DNA of 64,000 bases, taken from Novosphingobium subterraneum (GTDB lineage: Bacteria; Pseudomonadota; Alphaproteobacteria; Sphingomonadales; Sphingomonadaceae). The translations under genes were made by a program, and so were the position numbers. Of this stretch, positions 63,359-64,000 are shown one piece after another. Under the pieces are notes generated by a model, which made no database searches, had not been told where the DNA came from, and saw only the letters and a program-made list of their open reading frames with translations. The stretch is from positions 1 to 64,000 of the forward strand of contig NZ_JRVC01000014.1 in assembly GCF_000807925.1 (NCBI RefSeq), read 5' to 3'. Each line of letters opens with the position of its first letter. The first letter of the stretch is position 1.

Positions 63359-63372
63359 TGAACGAACGTTCA
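63359..63372. promoter_or_regulatory. Palindrome next to the SDR stop
   Basis: TGAACG-AA-CGTTCA is a perfect 6-bp inverted repeat with a 2-base centre. It abuts the SDR stop codon and lies about 200 bp upstream of the receptor start at 63163, in the A/T-rich leader. It resembles TetR-type operators in size, and no cognate regulator is visible in the window. Confidence 0.45.
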
Positions 63373-64000
63373 TCAGACCTGGCTGAACCCACCATCCATC
63401 ACGAACTCTGCGCACGTGACAAAGCTCGCCGCGTCAGAGCACAGATAGACCACACCGCCGCCCATTTCCTCAGGCCGACCCATGCGGCCGATCGGGTGGT
63501 TGGCCACGATGCCCTGCATCGCCACCTCGCGCGAGGGCACCGCGCCCAGCTCGACATAGCGGTCCATGATCGAGTTCAGCATGCCGGTGTCCACGCCGCC
63601 CGGATGCACCGAGTTGACGCGGATGTTGTAGCCCAGCGCCGCAAATTCCGCACCGAGACACTTGCTCAGCATCTTCACCGCCGCCTTGCTGGTGCAATAG
63701 GCCGCGTTGAACGCCGCCCCGCGCAGGCCGCCAACGCTGGAGAAGTTGACCACCGAAGCACCGCCAGTGCGCGCCTTGCCGCCTTCCTTCAGCAGCGGCA
63801 GCAGAACTTGCGTACCGATGATGATCGAATCCACGTTGATCGCGTTGACGCGGTGGAAATCGGCCAGCGGAGTCTCTTCGAACTTGGTCACGATCGAATA
63901 GCCGGCATTATTCACCAGCGCATCGAGGCGCCCGTACTTGTCCTGCACCAGCGCCGCGACGGCCTGCCAGTCGGCCTCGTTCGTGACATCATGCTTGAGG
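63373..64000 (-). CDS. SDR family oxidoreductase, 5' end beyond the window
   Basis: The gene runs off the right edge; 208 codons are visible, beginning within LKHDVTNEADW. NNAG and the catalytic Ser (FSSVGG) and YCTSK (Tyr, Lys) are present, and the C-terminus has the usual FVMDGGFSQV end. The cofactor-binding TGxxxGxG motif lies outside the window. It is read in the same direction as the receptor and GH2-MFS genes. Sugar or hydroxysteroid-like alcohol oxidation is typical for the family; the substrate here is unknown. Confidence 0.9.
   Translation of the reverse strand, partial: LKHDVTNEADWQAVAALVQDKYGRLDALVNNAGYSIVTKFEETPLADFHRVNAINVDSIIIGTQVLLPLLKEGGKARTGGASVVNFSSVGGLRGAAFNAAYCTSKAAVKMLSKCLGAEFAALGYNIRVNSVHPGGVDTGMLNSIMDRYVELGAVPSREVAMQGIVANHPIGRMGRPEEMGGGVVYLCSDAASFVTCAEFVMDGGFSQV

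Overview
The window is high-GC, gene-dense DNA from an alphaproteobacterium of the Sphingomonadales, most likely Novosphingobium. The main reasons are six TonB-dependent outer-membrane receptors in 64 kb, no ABC sugar importers, and two copies of a mannonate dehydratase whose length (402 aa) and active-site numbering (Arg147, Tyr159, Asp210, His212, Glu236, Glu262) match the characterised N. aromaticivorans enzyme as I recall it. No rRNA, tRNA, CRISPR array or transposase was found. Everything here looks like accessory carbohydrate and aromatic/terpenoid catabolism, organised as 'receptor + degradative enzymes + importer + local regulator' modules.

Region 1 (0.5-9.3 kb): carboxylesterase, SDR, TonB receptor, GlcD-like FAD oxidase and MFS transporter on the + strand, followed by an AraC/GntR regulator pair with overlapping genes. 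Three copies of an ACCTnTCATAnAGGT-like palindrome lie before the receptor and before the regulator pair, and they look like the operator set of this module. Region 2 (9.8-15.3 kb): a four-gene minus-strand operon (TonB receptor, cytochrome P450, AraC regulator, zinc alcohol dehydrogenase), which suggests oxidation of a hydrophobic alcohol or terpenoid. Region 3 (16.0-25.8 kb): a two-armed module around a TetR regulator. The minus arm encodes a TonB receptor, the two subunits of a C-glycoside deglycosidase-like enzyme (sugar isomerase-fold alpha and DUF6379-like beta) and a PhyH-type dioxygenase. The plus arm encodes an aldose 1-epimerase, a Gfo/Idh/MocA dehydrogenase, a DUF1080 3-keto-glycoside hydrolase-like protein and an FMN 2-hydroxyacid oxidase. 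Three palindromes (TnATC-N3-GATnA) lie before the three transcription units. This is the best candidate in the window for a little-described system: uptake and oxidative cleavage of C- and/or O-glycosides.

Region 4 (26-33 kb): a FecI sigma factor, FecR anti-sigma factor, STN-type TonB receptor, esterase and pectin methylesterase, i.e. a cell-surface signalling system apparently aimed at pectin. Region 5 (33-55 kb): hexuronate and glucuronide catabolism (UxuB, UxaC, ManD, KdgK, ExuT-like MFS, GH2 beta-glucuronidase, GH79, GH31, esterase, TonB receptor). A gntR-manD divergent pair of about 1.95 kb occurs twice, 14,395 bp apart, apparently without a nucleotide change. Copy 1 drives uxaC-uxuB on one side and exuT-GH31 on the other. 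Copy 2 has glpD-glpK on one side and GH79-kdgK on the other. Region 6 (55-64 kb): a second ExuT-like MFS with a large GH2 enzyme, another large TonB receptor, and an SDR cut by the window edge. Glucuronate would go through fructuronate, mannonate and KDG to KDPG; the KDPG aldolase is not in the window.
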